A DNA stretch of 64,000 nt from Paraburkholderia fungorum (GTDB lineage: Bacteria; Pseudomonadota; Gammaproteobacteria; Burkholderiales; Burkholderiaceae), in the NCBI RefSeq assembly GCF_003610895.1, contig NZ_MCAS01000024.1:39508-103507 (forward strand). The letters run 5' to 3'. How positions within the stretch are numbered: position 1 is the first letter of the stretch; each line of letters opens with the position of its first letter. Positions 17,168 through 25,936 of this stretch are shown piece by piece. The position numbers and the translations under genes are program-made. The notes under the pieces were generated by a model. It did not search any database and was not told the origin of the DNA. It saw only the letters and a list, made by a program, of their open reading frames with translations.

Positions 17168-19414
17168 GTGAGTGAAGTTTTCGTCCGCGTCGCGCTGGAT
17201 CATCCGCTGCCGACTTTGTTCGACTACCGCTGTGATACGCCCGAACAGGTCGCGCCGGGCATGCTGGTGAGTGTGCCGTTCGGCAAGCGTCATGTGGTGG
17301 GTCTCGTGTGCGAAGTGACCGCCCACAGCGAGGTGCCGGCCGACCGCCTGCGGGCGGTCACCGCGGTCTGCACCGCCTGCCCGCCGGTGTCGGCTGAATG
17401 GCTGGCTCTCACGGCCTTCGCGGCCGACTACTATCAACGCGGCCTCGGGGAAGTGGCGCTGCCAGGCTTGCCACAAGCCCTGCGTGATGCCTCGCGCTGG
17501 TCGCGTCTTTTCGCGCCGGAAGAGCGTTACAGCCTGACGGCGGAAGGCCGCGCCGCATTGCCGGAAACGTTGCCCGCGCGCGCGAGTGCGCTGCGCAAGC
17601 TTGCTTCGGCGCTCACCGAGGCTGAATTTCTGATCGCGGCCGACGCGCGCGCACTTCATCCTAAAGCCATTGCAACCCTCGACGCATGGCAAGCCGAAGG
17701 GTGGGTGGCGCTGGAGGTGATCGAAGCCGCCGAGGTGCTCGCCAGTCCTGCAGCGCCGGATGTGCTGGCACCTGCGCTGCCCACGCTCACCGACGAACAG
17801 GCGAGCGCAGTCGAAGCGATCCGCGACGCGAACGGTTTCGCACCGTTCCTGCTGCATGGCGTGACGGGCAGCGGCAAGACCGAGGTCTATCTGCGTGCGC
17901 TCGCCGAGATTCTGGCGGCGAAGCCCGATGCCCAGGCACTCGTCCTCGTCCCTGAAATCAATCTGACGCCGCAATTCGAGTCGGCCTTCCGTGCCCGTTT
18001 TGCCGCGCTCGACGGTACCTCGATCGTCACGCTGCACAGCGGCCTCGCGGAGGGTGAACGGGCCCGCAACTGGTTTGCCGCGCACACGGGTCGCGCTCGC
18101 ATCGTGCTCGGCACGCGGCTGGCGGTGCTTGCTTCGCTGCCGAAACTCGCGATCATCGTCGTCGATGAGGAACACGATCCCGCCTATAAGCAGCAGGAAG
18201 GCTTGCGCTACTCGGCGCGTGATCTCGCGATTTATCGCGCCAAACAACTCGCTTTGCCGGTCGTGCTCGGCTCGGCCACGCCGTCGCTGGAAAGCTGGTG
18301 GCAAGCGGATCAGGGGCGCTATCAGCGGCTTACCCTGTCGCGCCGTGCAGTTGCCGCGGCCGTTCTGCCCACCGTCAAGCTGATCGATCTGGAAGAAGAG
18401 CGGCGGCGCGGGCGGGCTTCGGTTGAAGGTCTGTCCGGGCCTTTGATCGCGGCGCTGAAGGCGCGGCTCGAACGCGGCGAGCAAAGTCTCGTGTTTCTCA
18501 ACCGGCGTGGTTACGCGCCGCAGCTCGCCTGCGATGCGTGCGGCTGGGTGGCAGGCTGCCCGCGTTGCAGCGCCTACGTCGTGTTGCACAAACCCGAGCG
18601 CGCGCTGCGCTGCCACCACTGCGGCTGGGAATCGCGCATTCCGCGCTCGTGCCCCGAGTGCGGCAATGTGGACATCGCGCCGATGGGCCGCGGCACCCAA
18701 CGTGTCGAAGAAACGCTGGCGAGCGCTGTGCCTGGCGCCCGCGTGCTGCGCATCGACGCCGACAGCACGCGCCGCAAAGGTAGCGCGCAGGCGCTGTTTT
18801 CCGACGTCCACGCAGGCGAGGTCGACATCCTCGTCGGCACGCAGATGATCGCGAAGGGCCACGACTTCCAGCGCGTGTCGCTGGTCGGCGTACTGAACGC
18901 CGACACTGCCCTGTTTTCGCACGACTTCCGCGCGAGTGAACGGCTCTTTGCGCAATTGATGCAGGTGAGCGGCCGCGCGGGCCGCGCCGGTTTGCCGGGC
19001 GAAGTGCTGGTGCAGACGCGCTATCCGCGCCATGCGCTGTACCACGCGCTGGGGCGGCATGATTACGTCGGCTTTGCCAATTCGACACTGGGCGAAAGGC
19101 GCGACGCGCATTTGCCGCCGTTCGTCTATCAGGCTTTGCTGCGCGCCGAAGGCCGCACGCTCGAAGCCGCGCTTGCCTTCCTGCAACAGGCCGCCGCCGC
19201 GCTGACCGAAATCCCGGCCGCCGGGCGTGTGACGGTCTATGACGCCGTGCCGCTTACCATCGTCAAGGTGATGCACGTGCATCGCGCGCAGTTGCTGATC
19301 GAAAGCGCGTCGCGGGCCGCATTGCAGGCGACGTTGCGCGCGTGGCAACCCATGCTGCGCGGCCTGAAAGGCGTGCTGCGCTGGAACCTCGAAGTCGACC
19401 CGCTCGACATCTGA
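17168..19414 (+). CDS. priA: primosomal protein N' (PriA helicase)
   Basis: 748 residues. PriA binds stalled or repaired forks and reloads the replicative helicase. The N-terminal DNA-binding domain (VFVRVALDHPLPTLFDY) is followed by the Walker A motif GVTGSGKT at residues 231-238 and the DEEHD box of the helicase core. The zinc-binding cysteines C455, C458, C464, C467, C482, C485, C495 and C498 are followed by the helicase C-terminal domain, including GTQMIAKGHDF and SGRAGRAG. The GTG at 17168 gives the family N-terminus (VSEVFVRVALDHP); the upstream ATG at 17105 adds 21 unusual residues. A DnaA box lies 5' of it. Confidence 0.96.
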   Translation: MSEVFVRVALDHPLPTLFDYRCDTPEQVAPGMLVSVPFGKRHVVGLVCEVTAHSEVPADRLRAVTAVCTACPPVSAEWLALTAFAADYYQRGLGEVALPGLPQALRDASRWSRLFAPEERYSLTAEGRAALPETLPARASALRKLASALTEAEFLIAADARALHPKAIATLDAWQAEGWVALEVIEAAEVLASPAAPDVLAPALPTLTDEQASAVEAIRDANGFAPFLLHGVTGSGKTEVYLRALAEILAAKPDAQALVLVPEINLTPQFESAFRARFAALDGTSIVTLHSGLAEGERARNWFAAHTGRARIVLGTRLAVLASLPKLAIIVVDEEHDPAYKQQEGLRYSARDLAIYRAKQLALPVVLGSATPSLESWWQADQGRYQRLTLSRRAVAAAVLPTVKLIDLEEERRRGRASVEGLSGPLIAALKARLERGEQSLVFLNRRGYAPQLACDACGWVAGCPRCSAYVVLHKPERALRCHHCGWESRIPRSCPECGNVDIAPMGRGTQRVEETLASAVPGARVLRIDADSTRRKGSAQALFSDVHAGEVDILVGTQMIAKGHDFQRVSLVGVLNADTALFSHDFRASERLFAQLMQVSGRAGRAGLPGEVLVQTRYPRHALYHALGRHDYVGFANSTLGERRDAHLPPFVYQALLRAEGRTLEAALAFLQQAAAALTEIPAAGRVTVYDAVPLTIVKVMHVHRAQLLIESASRAALQATLRAWQPMLRGLKGVLRWNLEVDPLDI

Positions 19415-19591
19415 CGCCGGCCGCCGCGGCACCCGCGGCGTGGCGCGTTACTTCTTTGAGTCATATTCATAGAGCGAATGGTCGTTTCGTTTTGCGTACG
19501 CACTCGCCTATATTTCGCCGAATCGGCGCACGCTTTAGCAAAACTCCAACATTCCCGCGCCGATGCTACTCAACTCACTCGGGGCATGACG

Positions 19592-21022
19592 ATGAGCGAT
19601 ACCAATCAAACACTGCCGACCGGCGCGGCGCCCGGCGAACACCGTAGCGACCGGAGTGCACACGGTGGCGGTCTCTTTTCGACCGAAGACTGGTGGGCCG
19701 TCTGGATCGGCCTGCTGGTGATCGTGATTGCCTGGGGGCTGTTCGCCTCGGGCAGTAGCATCAAGTGGTTGGCGGTCGCGCCGGCCAAATGGTCGAGCGT
19801 GGCACAAGCCGCGCAGGACGTCGGCAAGCATCTGCCGAATTATGTCGCGCTGTTCATCGTGTTTGCCGTGCTGTTCGGCGTGAGCCTTGCCGCGCTGAAG
19901 CAACGGGTCGGCGCATTCTTCGGATCATTCCTGATCCTGTTCGTCGCCTCAGCGCTGATCTTCACGCTGGGTGCGTGGGTCAATGCGTCGAAGTACAACC
20001 TCGAGCCGCCGCTGGTGGCGCTGGCGCTCGGTCTCCTGATTTCCAACCTGTTCACGTTGCCCGAATGGTTTTCGGCGGGCCTGCGCGTGGAGTTTTATAT
20101 CAAGGTCGGCATCGTGCTGCTCGGCGCGACGCTGCCGTTCACCTTGCTGGTGTGGGCGGGACCGGTCGCGGTCGGGCAGGCGACTATCGTTTCGCTCGTG
20201 ACCTTCTTCGTGATCTTCTTTGTGGGCAAGGCGCTCGGCCTCGACCGGCGGTTTGCGGCCGTGCTGGGGGTGGGCGGCGCGGTGTGCGGCGTGTCGGCGG
20301 CGATTGCGATTGCAGGCGCGGTGCGGGCGAAGCGCGAACAGGCGTCGGTGGCGATCACGCTAGTCGTGCTGTGGGCGATCGTGATGATCTTCGTGCTGCC
20401 GTTCGCATCGCGCTCGCTGGGGCTTTCGACGGCGGTAGCCGGTGCATGGATCGGCACCTCGGAATTCGCCGACGCCGCAGGCATTGCCGCCGCGCAAGCC
20501 TACGGCGACTTCGCGAAGCATGCGGGCGGCGTGATCGCCGGCGCGCCCGAGGCGTCGTTGCAGGCGTTCACGCTGATGAAGGTCGTTGGCCGCGACATCT
20601 GGATCGGTATCTGGGCGTTCGTGCTGGCGATTGTCGCCACGACACGCTGGGAATCGCAGGACAGCGGCGTTCAGGCCAAGGCCAATGTGGGTGAAATCTG
20701 GGCGCGTTTTCCGAAATTCGTGATCGGTTTCGTCATCGCATCGGCGCTGGTGACGTGGATCGCCAGCCACTACTCGCTAGCCGACTATCGCAAGGTCGTC
20801 ACGCCTGAATTTGTCGCGCCGATCACCGCGCTGCGCACGTGGGCGTTCACGTTCTGTTTCCTGAGCATTGGCTTGACCACCCGTCTGCGCGCACTTTCAG
20901 CCACCGGCCTGAAACCGTTCCTGGCCTTCACGGCCGGCGTGGTGGTCAATATCGCCATCGGCTACGCGCTGTCCGCGCACGTGTTCGCACCGTACTGGAA
21001 TAGCTTGGGGCAGGGCTCGTAA
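19592..21022 (+). CDS. YeiH/UPF0324-type membrane protein (putative sulfate exporter family)
   Basis: 476 residues with about ten or more hydrophobic segments. The block FYIKVGIVLLGATLPFTLL, then GVGGAVCGVSAAIAIAGAVRAKREQASVAI and the final segment AFTFCFLSIGLTTRLRAL, is typical of the Cons_hypoth698 family (PF03601, YeiH/YadS-like). The family is annotated as putative sulfate exporters, but substrates are mostly unproven. The N-terminal polar tail of about 40 residues is followed by an extra hydrophobic pair compared with the shortest family members. The ATG at 19592 has a GGGG ribosome site 7 bp upstream. The next small gene overlaps its stop codon (TAATG). Confidence 0.87.
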   Translation: MSDTNQTLPTGAAPGEHRSDRSAHGGGLFSTEDWWAVWIGLLVIVIAWGLFASGSSIKWLAVAPAKWSSVAQAAQDVGKHLPNYVALFIVFAVLFGVSLAALKQRVGAFFGSFLILFVASALIFTLGAWVNASKYNLEPPLVALALGLLISNLFTLPEWFSAGLRVEFYIKVGIVLLGATLPFTLLVWAGPVAVGQATIVSLVTFFVIFFVGKALGLDRRFAAVLGVGGAVCGVSAAIAIAGAVRAKREQASVAITLVVLWAIVMIFVLPFASRSLGLSTAVAGAWIGTSEFADAAGIAAAQAYGDFAKHAGGVIAGAPEASLQAFTLMKVVGRDIWIGIWAFVLAIVATTRWESQDSGVQAKANVGEIWARFPKFVIGFVIASALVTWIASHYSLADYRKVVTPEFVAPITALRTWAFTFCFLSIGLTTRLRALSATGLKPFLAFTAGVVVNIAIGYALSAHVFAPYWNSLGQGS

Positions 21023-21267
21023 TGAGCGAGGCTGTCCGCATCGCCGGCACGGCCCACGCACGCGGCGACGCGTGTGTGGCGCGCTGTGCACACTGCCGGT
21101 ATCGCGCCGAGGATCGGCATTCATTGGAGCAGAGCATTGCTGGCCTCGCCGTGTTCAGTTCCGGATTTGGCGCGAGCGTGGCGGACAGCCGGCTTTGCCG
21201 TCTGCACGACCAGCTCGTTTCGCCTGACGACACCTGCGCCCGGTTCGAGCCGATCCCGCATCACTGA
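21022..21267 (+). CDS. small cysteine-rich protein, unknown function
   Basis: 81 residues, starting in the stop codon of the UPF0324 transporter (TAATG), so translation is probably coupled. Cysteines at CVARCAHC (about residues 18-25), LCRLH and DDTCARF suggest a metal-binding or redox site. The tail DSRLCRLHDQLVSPDDTCARFEP reads as a conserved, folded motif (Cys-x3-His with a later Cys) rather than random translation. No family name recognised. The coupling suggests work with the transporter, but that is inferred. Confidence 0.6.
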   Translation: MSEAVRIAGTAHARGDACVARCAHCRYRAEDRHSLEQSIAGLAVFSSGFGASVADSRLCRLHDQLVSPDDTCARFEPIPHH

Positions 21268-21405
21268 CGCGCGCGTCTGCGCCGTCGCCGGTTGAAAAGC
21301 CGGGCGACGCGCGTTCACAACTCGCTGGGTTAATCGCGACCTCGATCGAGATCTCAATCGACGCCAACCCTCGCCTGCTTATCGCGAGGCGCCGGATTCA
21401 GCCGT

Positions 21406-21576
21406 TCAATCGTTCGCAGCTGCCCGCGCATCGCCAGCCGATGCGCGCGATGCCGGACGCGCGCGCCCTTCGGCGCCCGTGCGTTTGCCCGCGCCACCCG
21501 TCGCGCCACGGATGAACAGCACGGCGCACATTGCACACATCGCCCAGATGCCCAGTATGACCAACCACTTTTCCAT
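21406..21576 (-). CDS. small single-span membrane protein, 56 residues
   Basis: Reads MEKWLVILGIWAMCAMCAVLF... with one hydrophobic helix (about residues 4-22), then a polar Ala/Arg/Gly-rich cytoplasmic-type tail ending GDARAAAND. A GAGG ribosome site lies about 10 bp upstream of the ATG. It was identified by translating the minus strand directly because it is short. The arrangement of helix then charged tail supports a real gene; no function can be given. Confidence 0.55.
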   Translation of the reverse strand: MEKWLVILGIWAMCAMCAVLFIRGATGGAGKRTGAEGRARPASRASAGDARAAAND

Positions 21577-21588
21577 TTCACCAGTCCT

Positions 21589-21750
21589 CTAAAACCCCGT
21601 ACCGCTTTTTATGTGCGTGCCTGACTTCAGGCCGCGAACCACCCATGTTCTGTATAACGGCGCGCAGAGCAATCTGATAAGGGTAAAAGCGAAAAGAATC
21701 ACGCCAGGGAAAGTACTGATCGCAACCGCCGTCGCCACGCGCGGCGCCAT
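21589..21750 (-). CDS. possible tiny membrane protein upstream of the 56-residue gene
   Basis: 53 codons from an ATG giving MAPRVATAVAISTFPGVILF, with a hydrophobic stretch to about residue 32. It ends 12 bp before the 56-residue membrane gene on the same strand, which would make a two-gene unit. There is no clear ribosome site, and an upstream in-frame ATG also exists. Weak call. Confidence 0.25.
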   Translation of the reverse strand: MAPRVATAVAISTFPGVILFAFTLIRLLCAPLYRTWVVRGLKSGTHIKSGTGF

Positions 21751-21784
21751 CCGGCGCAAACACCCGCCGCACAAGGCTTTCGCG

Positions 21785-21822
21785 AAGGTGCAACCATGCG
21801 CGATGCATGGTTGCACCTTTTT
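21785..21822 (+). terminator. 15-bp hairpin followed by T-run, 85 bp upstream of putA
   Basis: AAGGTGCAACCATGC and GCATGGTTGCACCTT are perfect complements around the loop GCGAT, followed by TTTATT. It has the form of a strong intrinsic terminator reading toward putA. No plus-strand gene ends just before it, so it could instead be a leader attenuator or an operator for putA. Confidence 0.6.
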
Positions 21823-21905
21823 ATTGGGAGGCGTACGATTCGCTCAACTTTTAGTCTCTCACCGGCGATACCCAGCGATGTCGTCTGGTATCCGAAGAAG
21901 GAAAC

Positions 21906-24900
21906 ATGGCTAGCACCACCCTTGGCGTCAAGGTCGACGACCTCCTGCGTTCCCGGCTGAAAGATGCCGCCACCCGCCTCGAGCGCACTCCGCACTGGCT
22001 GATCAAGCAGGCGATCTTCGCATACCTCGAAAAGATCGAGCATGGACAGTTGCCTCCGGAATTGTCAGGCCACACCGGCACGGCCGATCTGGCAGACGGC
22101 GCCGCGGTGGAGCACGACGAAGACAGCGCGTCGCATCCATTCCTCGAATTCGCGCAAAACGTGCAGCCGCAATCGGTGCTGCGCGCGGCGATCACCGCGG
22201 CGTACCGCCGTCCCGAGCCGGAATGCGTGCCCTTCCTGCTCGGCCAGGCGCGTTTGCCGGCCAATCTCGCGGGCGATGTGCAGTCCATGGCCGGCAAGCT
22301 GGTCGAAACGCTGCGCACGAAGAGCAAGGGCGGTGGCGTCGAAGGGCTGATCCACGAATTTTCGTTGTCGAGCCAGGAAGGCGTGGCGCTGATGTGCCTC
22401 GCCGAAGCGCTGCTGCGCATTCCCGATCGCGCCACGCGCGACGCGCTGATCCGCGACAAGATCAGCAAGGGCGACTGGAAATCGCACGTCGGCCAGGCGC
22501 CGTCGCTGTTCGTCAACGCCGCGACGTGGGGCTTGATGATCACCGGCAAGCTGGTGACGACCAATAGCGAGACGGGTCTGTCGTCGGCGTTGACGCGCCT
22601 GATCGGCAAGGGCGGCGAACCGCTGATCCGTAAGGGCGTGGATATGGCCATGCGCCTGATGGGCGAACAGTTCGTCACCGGCGAGAACATCTCGGAAGCG
22701 CTGGCTAACAGCCGCAAGTACGAAGCGCGCGGTTTCCGCTATTCGTACGACATGCTCGGCGAAGCCGCCACGACCGAAGCCGACGCGCAACGCTACTACG
22801 CGTCGTACGAGCAGGCGATTCACGCGATCGGCAAGGCAGCCGGCGGCCGCGGCATTTACGAAGGCCCGGGCATCTCGATCAAGCTGTCGGCGCTGCACGC
22901 ACGCTATTCGCGCTCGCAGCAGGAACGCACGATGAGCGAACTGCTGCCGCGCGTGCGCTCGCTGGCGATCCTCGCGCGCCGCTACGACATCGGCCTGAAC
23001 ATCGACGCCGAAGAAGCCGACCGCCTCGAAATCTCGCTCGATCTGCTCGAAGCGCTGTGTTTCGACCCGGAACTGGCCGGCTGGAACGGCATTGGTTTCG
23101 TGGTGCAGGCGTACCAGAAGCGCTGCCCGTTCGTGATCGAATACCTGATCGATCTGGCGCGCCGCAGCCGTCACCGCATCATGGTTCGCCTCGTGAAGGG
23201 CGCGTATTGGGATACCGAAATCAAGCGCGCGCAAGTGGATGGCCTCGAAGGCTATCCGGTCTACACGCGCAAGATCTACACGGACGTGTCGTACCTGGCC
23301 TGCGCGAAAAAGCTGCTCGGCGCGCCGGACGCGGTTTATCCGCAGTTCGCCACGCACAACGCGCACACGCTGTCGGCGATCTATCACCTCGCGGGCAATA
23401 ACTACTACCCCGGTCAGTACGAATTCCAGTGCCTGCACGGCATGGGCGAACCGCTGTACGAAGAGGTCACCGGCCGCGACAAGCTGAACCGTCCGTGCCG
23501 CGTGTACGCGCCGGTCGGCACGCATGAAACGCTGCTCGCGTATCTCGTGCGCCGCCTGCTGGAAAACGGCGCGAACACCTCGTTCGTGAACCGTATCGCC
23601 GATGAAAACGTCGCGATCAAGGACCTGATCGCCGACCCGGTCGACGAAGCCTCGAAGATCGTGCCGCTCGGCGCGCCGCACGCGAAGATTCCGCTGCCGC
23701 GCAATCTGTTCGGTGCAGAGCGCCTCAATTCGATGGGCCTCGATCTGTCGAACGAACACCGTCTGGCGTCGCTCTCGTCGGCGTTGCTGGCGAGCGCGCA
23801 TCATCCGTGGCGCGCCGCGCCGATGCTCGAAGACAACGAGATTGCCGTGGGCGTCGCTCGCGACGTGCGCAACCCGGCCGATCATCGTGACCTCGTCGGC
23901 ACGGTGGTCGAAGCGACCTCGGAACACGTCAGCGCAGCATTGGCCCACGCGGTTGCCGCCGCGCCGATCTGGCAAGCCACGCCGGTCGATGCCCGTGCCG
24001 ACTGTCTGGCACGTGCCGCCGATCTGCTCGAAGCGCAGATGCACACGCTGATGGGTCTCGTGGTGCGGGAAGCCGGCAAGTCGCTGGCGAACGCGGTTGC
24101 GGAAATCCGTGAAGCGATCGATTTCCTGCGCTACTACTCGACGCAGATCCGTAACGAATTTTCCAACGACACGCATCGCCCGCTCGGTCCGGTGGTGTGT
24201 ATCAGCCCGTGGAATTTCCCGCTGGCGATTTTCATGGGCCAGGTGGCGGCGGCGCTTGCAGCCGGCAACACTGTGCTCGCGAAGCCGGCTGAACAAACGC
24301 CGCTGATCGCCGCACAAGCCGTGCGTATTCTGCGCGAAGCCGGCGTGCCGGCGGGCGCGGTGCAACTGCTGCCGGGCGATGGCGAAACGGTCGGCGCCGC
24401 TCTCGTGGCCGATCCGCGCACCCGTGCGGTGATGTTCACCGGTTCGACCGAAGTCGCACGCCTGATCAACCGGACGCTCTCGAACCGCCTCGATCCGGAA
24501 GGCAAGCCGATTCCGCTGATCGCCGAAACGGGTGGTCAGAACGCGATGATCGTCGATTCGTCGGCGCTCGCGGAGCAGGTGGTGGCGGACGTGCTGCAGT
24601 CGTCGTTCGATTCCGCCGGTCAACGGTGTTCTGCGTTGCGCGTTCTTTGTCTGCAGGAAGACGTTGCGGACCGCACGCTGGAAATGCTGACGGGCGCGAT
24701 GCGCGAACTGTCAGTGGGTAATCCGGATCGCCTTTCGATCGACGTCGGCCCGGTGATCGACCTCGATGCAAAACGCGGTATCGACGCGCACGTCGCGGCG
24801 ATGCGCGAAAAAGGCCGCAAGATCGAGCAACTGCCGATGCCGGAAGGCGGCGCGCAAGGCACGTTTGTTCCGCCGACGCTGATCGAACTCGACAGCATCG

Positions 24901-25847
24901 ACGAATTGAAGCGTGAAGTGTTCGGCCCGGTGCTGCATGTGGTGCGTTACCGCCGCAGCCAGCTCGACAAGCTGCTCGAACAGATCCGCACGACCGGTTA
25001 CGGCCTGACGCTCGGCATCCATACGCGGATCGATGAAACCATCGGCCACGTGATCAGCCGCGCGCATGTCGGCAACATCTATGTGAACCGCAACGTGATC
25101 GGCGCGGTGGTGGGGGTTCAGCCGTTCGGTGGTGAAGGTTTGTCGGGCACGGGTCCGAAAGCCGGTGGCGCACTGTATCTGCAGCGCCTGTTGGCGACGC
25201 GTCCGGCAGGCTTGCCGAAGTCGCTGGCGCAGTCGCTGGTGGTTGATGTACCGCAAGCCGGCCCGAACGGGGATAATCGCGGCGACAGTCCGTCCGCGGC
25301 CTTGACGGCGCTGCGCGACTGGCTGATCGGCGAACAACAGGCGGCGCTGGCCGCACGTTGCGACGGTTATCTGTCGCATGTGCCGGCGGGCGCAACTGCG
25401 GTATTGTCGGGCCCCACGGGCGAGCGCAACACGTACACGCTCGGCGCGCGCGGCACAGTGCTGTGTATCGCCTCGACGGCAAGCGGTGCGCGCGTGCAGT
25501 TCGCCGCGGCGCTGGCTACGGGAAATCGCGCGTTGTTCGAAGGCGCGGCTGGGGAACAATTGGTGTCGCAATTGCCTGCCGCGTTGAAGTCCCACGCAAG
25601 CGTGAAGAAGAGCGCCGACACGCCGTTCGACGCAGTACTGTTCGAAGGCGACAGCGACGAACTGCTGGCGCTGGTGAAGGAAGTCGCGAAACGTCCGGGG
25701 CCGATTGTTTCGGTGCAAGGCGTCGCGGCCCGCGCGCTGGAAAGCGGCGATGAAGACTATGCGCTCGAGCGTCTGTTGACGGAGCGCTCGGTGAGTGTGA
25801 ATACGGCAGCAGCAGGCGGTAATGCAAATTTGATGACGATCGGTTGA
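21906..25847 (+). CDS. putA: trifunctional proline utilisation protein PutA (repressor / proline dehydrogenase / P5C dehydrogenase)
   Basis: 1313 residues, the length of long PutA proteins. Residues 1-50 (TTLGVKVDDLLRSRLKDAA) form the ribbon-helix-helix DNA-binding domain. The FAD proline dehydrogenase barrel follows (GPGISIKLSALHARYS, RLVKGAYWDTEIKRAQ, QCLHGMGEPLYEEV). The aldehyde dehydrogenase domain carries CISPWNFPLAIF, ETGGQNAMIVDSS and the catalytic Cys908 in SAGQRCSALR. A C-terminal region of about 200 residues, typical of long PutA, follows. It oxidises proline to glutamate with substrate channelling and represses put genes when proline is absent. GAAGGAAAC precedes the ATG. No putP transporter is adjacent. 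Confidence 0.97.
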   Translation: MASTTLGVKVDDLLRSRLKDAATRLERTPHWLIKQAIFAYLEKIEHGQLPPELSGHTGTADLADGAAVEHDEDSASHPFLEFAQNVQPQSVLRAAITAAYRRPEPECVPFLLGQARLPANLAGDVQSMAGKLVETLRTKSKGGGVEGLIHEFSLSSQEGVALMCLAEALLRIPDRATRDALIRDKISKGDWKSHVGQAPSLFVNAATWGLMITGKLVTTNSETGLSSALTRLIGKGGEPLIRKGVDMAMRLMGEQFVTGENISEALANSRKYEARGFRYSYDMLGEAATTEADAQRYYASYEQAIHAIGKAAGGRGIYEGPGISIKLSALHARYSRSQQERTMSELLPRVRSLAILARRYDIGLNIDAEEADRLEISLDLLEALCFDPELAGWNGIGFVVQAYQKRCPFVIEYLIDLARRSRHRIMVRLVKGAYWDTEIKRAQVDGLEGYPVYTRKIYTDVSYLACAKKLLGAPDAVYPQFATHNAHTLSAIYHLAGNNYYPGQYEFQCLHGMGEPLYEEVTGRDKLNRPCRVYAPVGTHETLLAYLVRRLLENGANTSFVNRIADENVAIKDLIADPVDEASKIVPLGAPHAKIPLPRNLFGAERLNSMGLDLSNEHRLASLSSALLASAHHPWRAAPMLEDNEIAVGVARDVRNPADHRDLVGTVVEATSEHVSAALAHAVAAAPIWQATPVDARADCLARAADLLEAQMHTLMGLVVREAGKSLANAVAEIREAIDFLRYYSTQIRNEFSNDTHRPLGPVVCISPWNFPLAIFMGQVAAALAAGNTVLAKPAEQTPLIAAQAVRILREAGVPAGAVQLLPGDGETVGAALVADPRTRAVMFTGSTEVARLINRTLSNRLDPEGKPIPLIAETGGQNAMIVDSSALAEQVVADVLQSSFDSAGQRCSALRVLCLQEDVADRTLEMLTGAMRELSVGNPDRLSIDVGPVIDLDAKRGIDAHVAAMREKGRKIEQLPMPEGGAQGTFVPPTLIELDSIDELKREVFGPVLHVVRYRRSQLDKLLEQIRTTGYGLTLGIHTRIDETIGHVISRAHVGNIYVNRNVIGAVVGVQPFGGEGLSGTGPKAGGALYLQRLLATRPAGLPKSLAQSLVVDVPQAGPNGDNRGDSPSAALTALRDWLIGEQQAALAARCDGYLSHVPAGATAVLSGPTGERNTYTLGARGTVLCIASTASGARVQFAAALATGNRALFEGAAGEQLVSQLPAALKSHASVKKSADTPFDAVLFEGDSDELLALVKEVAKRPGPIVSVQGVAARALESGDEDYALERLLTERSVSVNTAAAGGNANLMTIG

Positions 25848-25936
25848 GCGAACCTCATTGATCCCTTCAATAGAACGGAAGCGGTACGGCGACCCCGAAA
25901 AACCGCTCCATCCACACCTGGTACCAAGGAGAAGCT

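Noticed and set aside
16904..17171. Short plus-strand frames between hemE and priA
   Set aside because: They overlap the DnaA box and inverted repeats, lack ribosome sites and look like random translation.
22065..24623. 852-codon minus-strand frame inside putA
   Set aside because: Antisense shadow caused by high G+C codon bias; putA on the plus strand is unambiguous.
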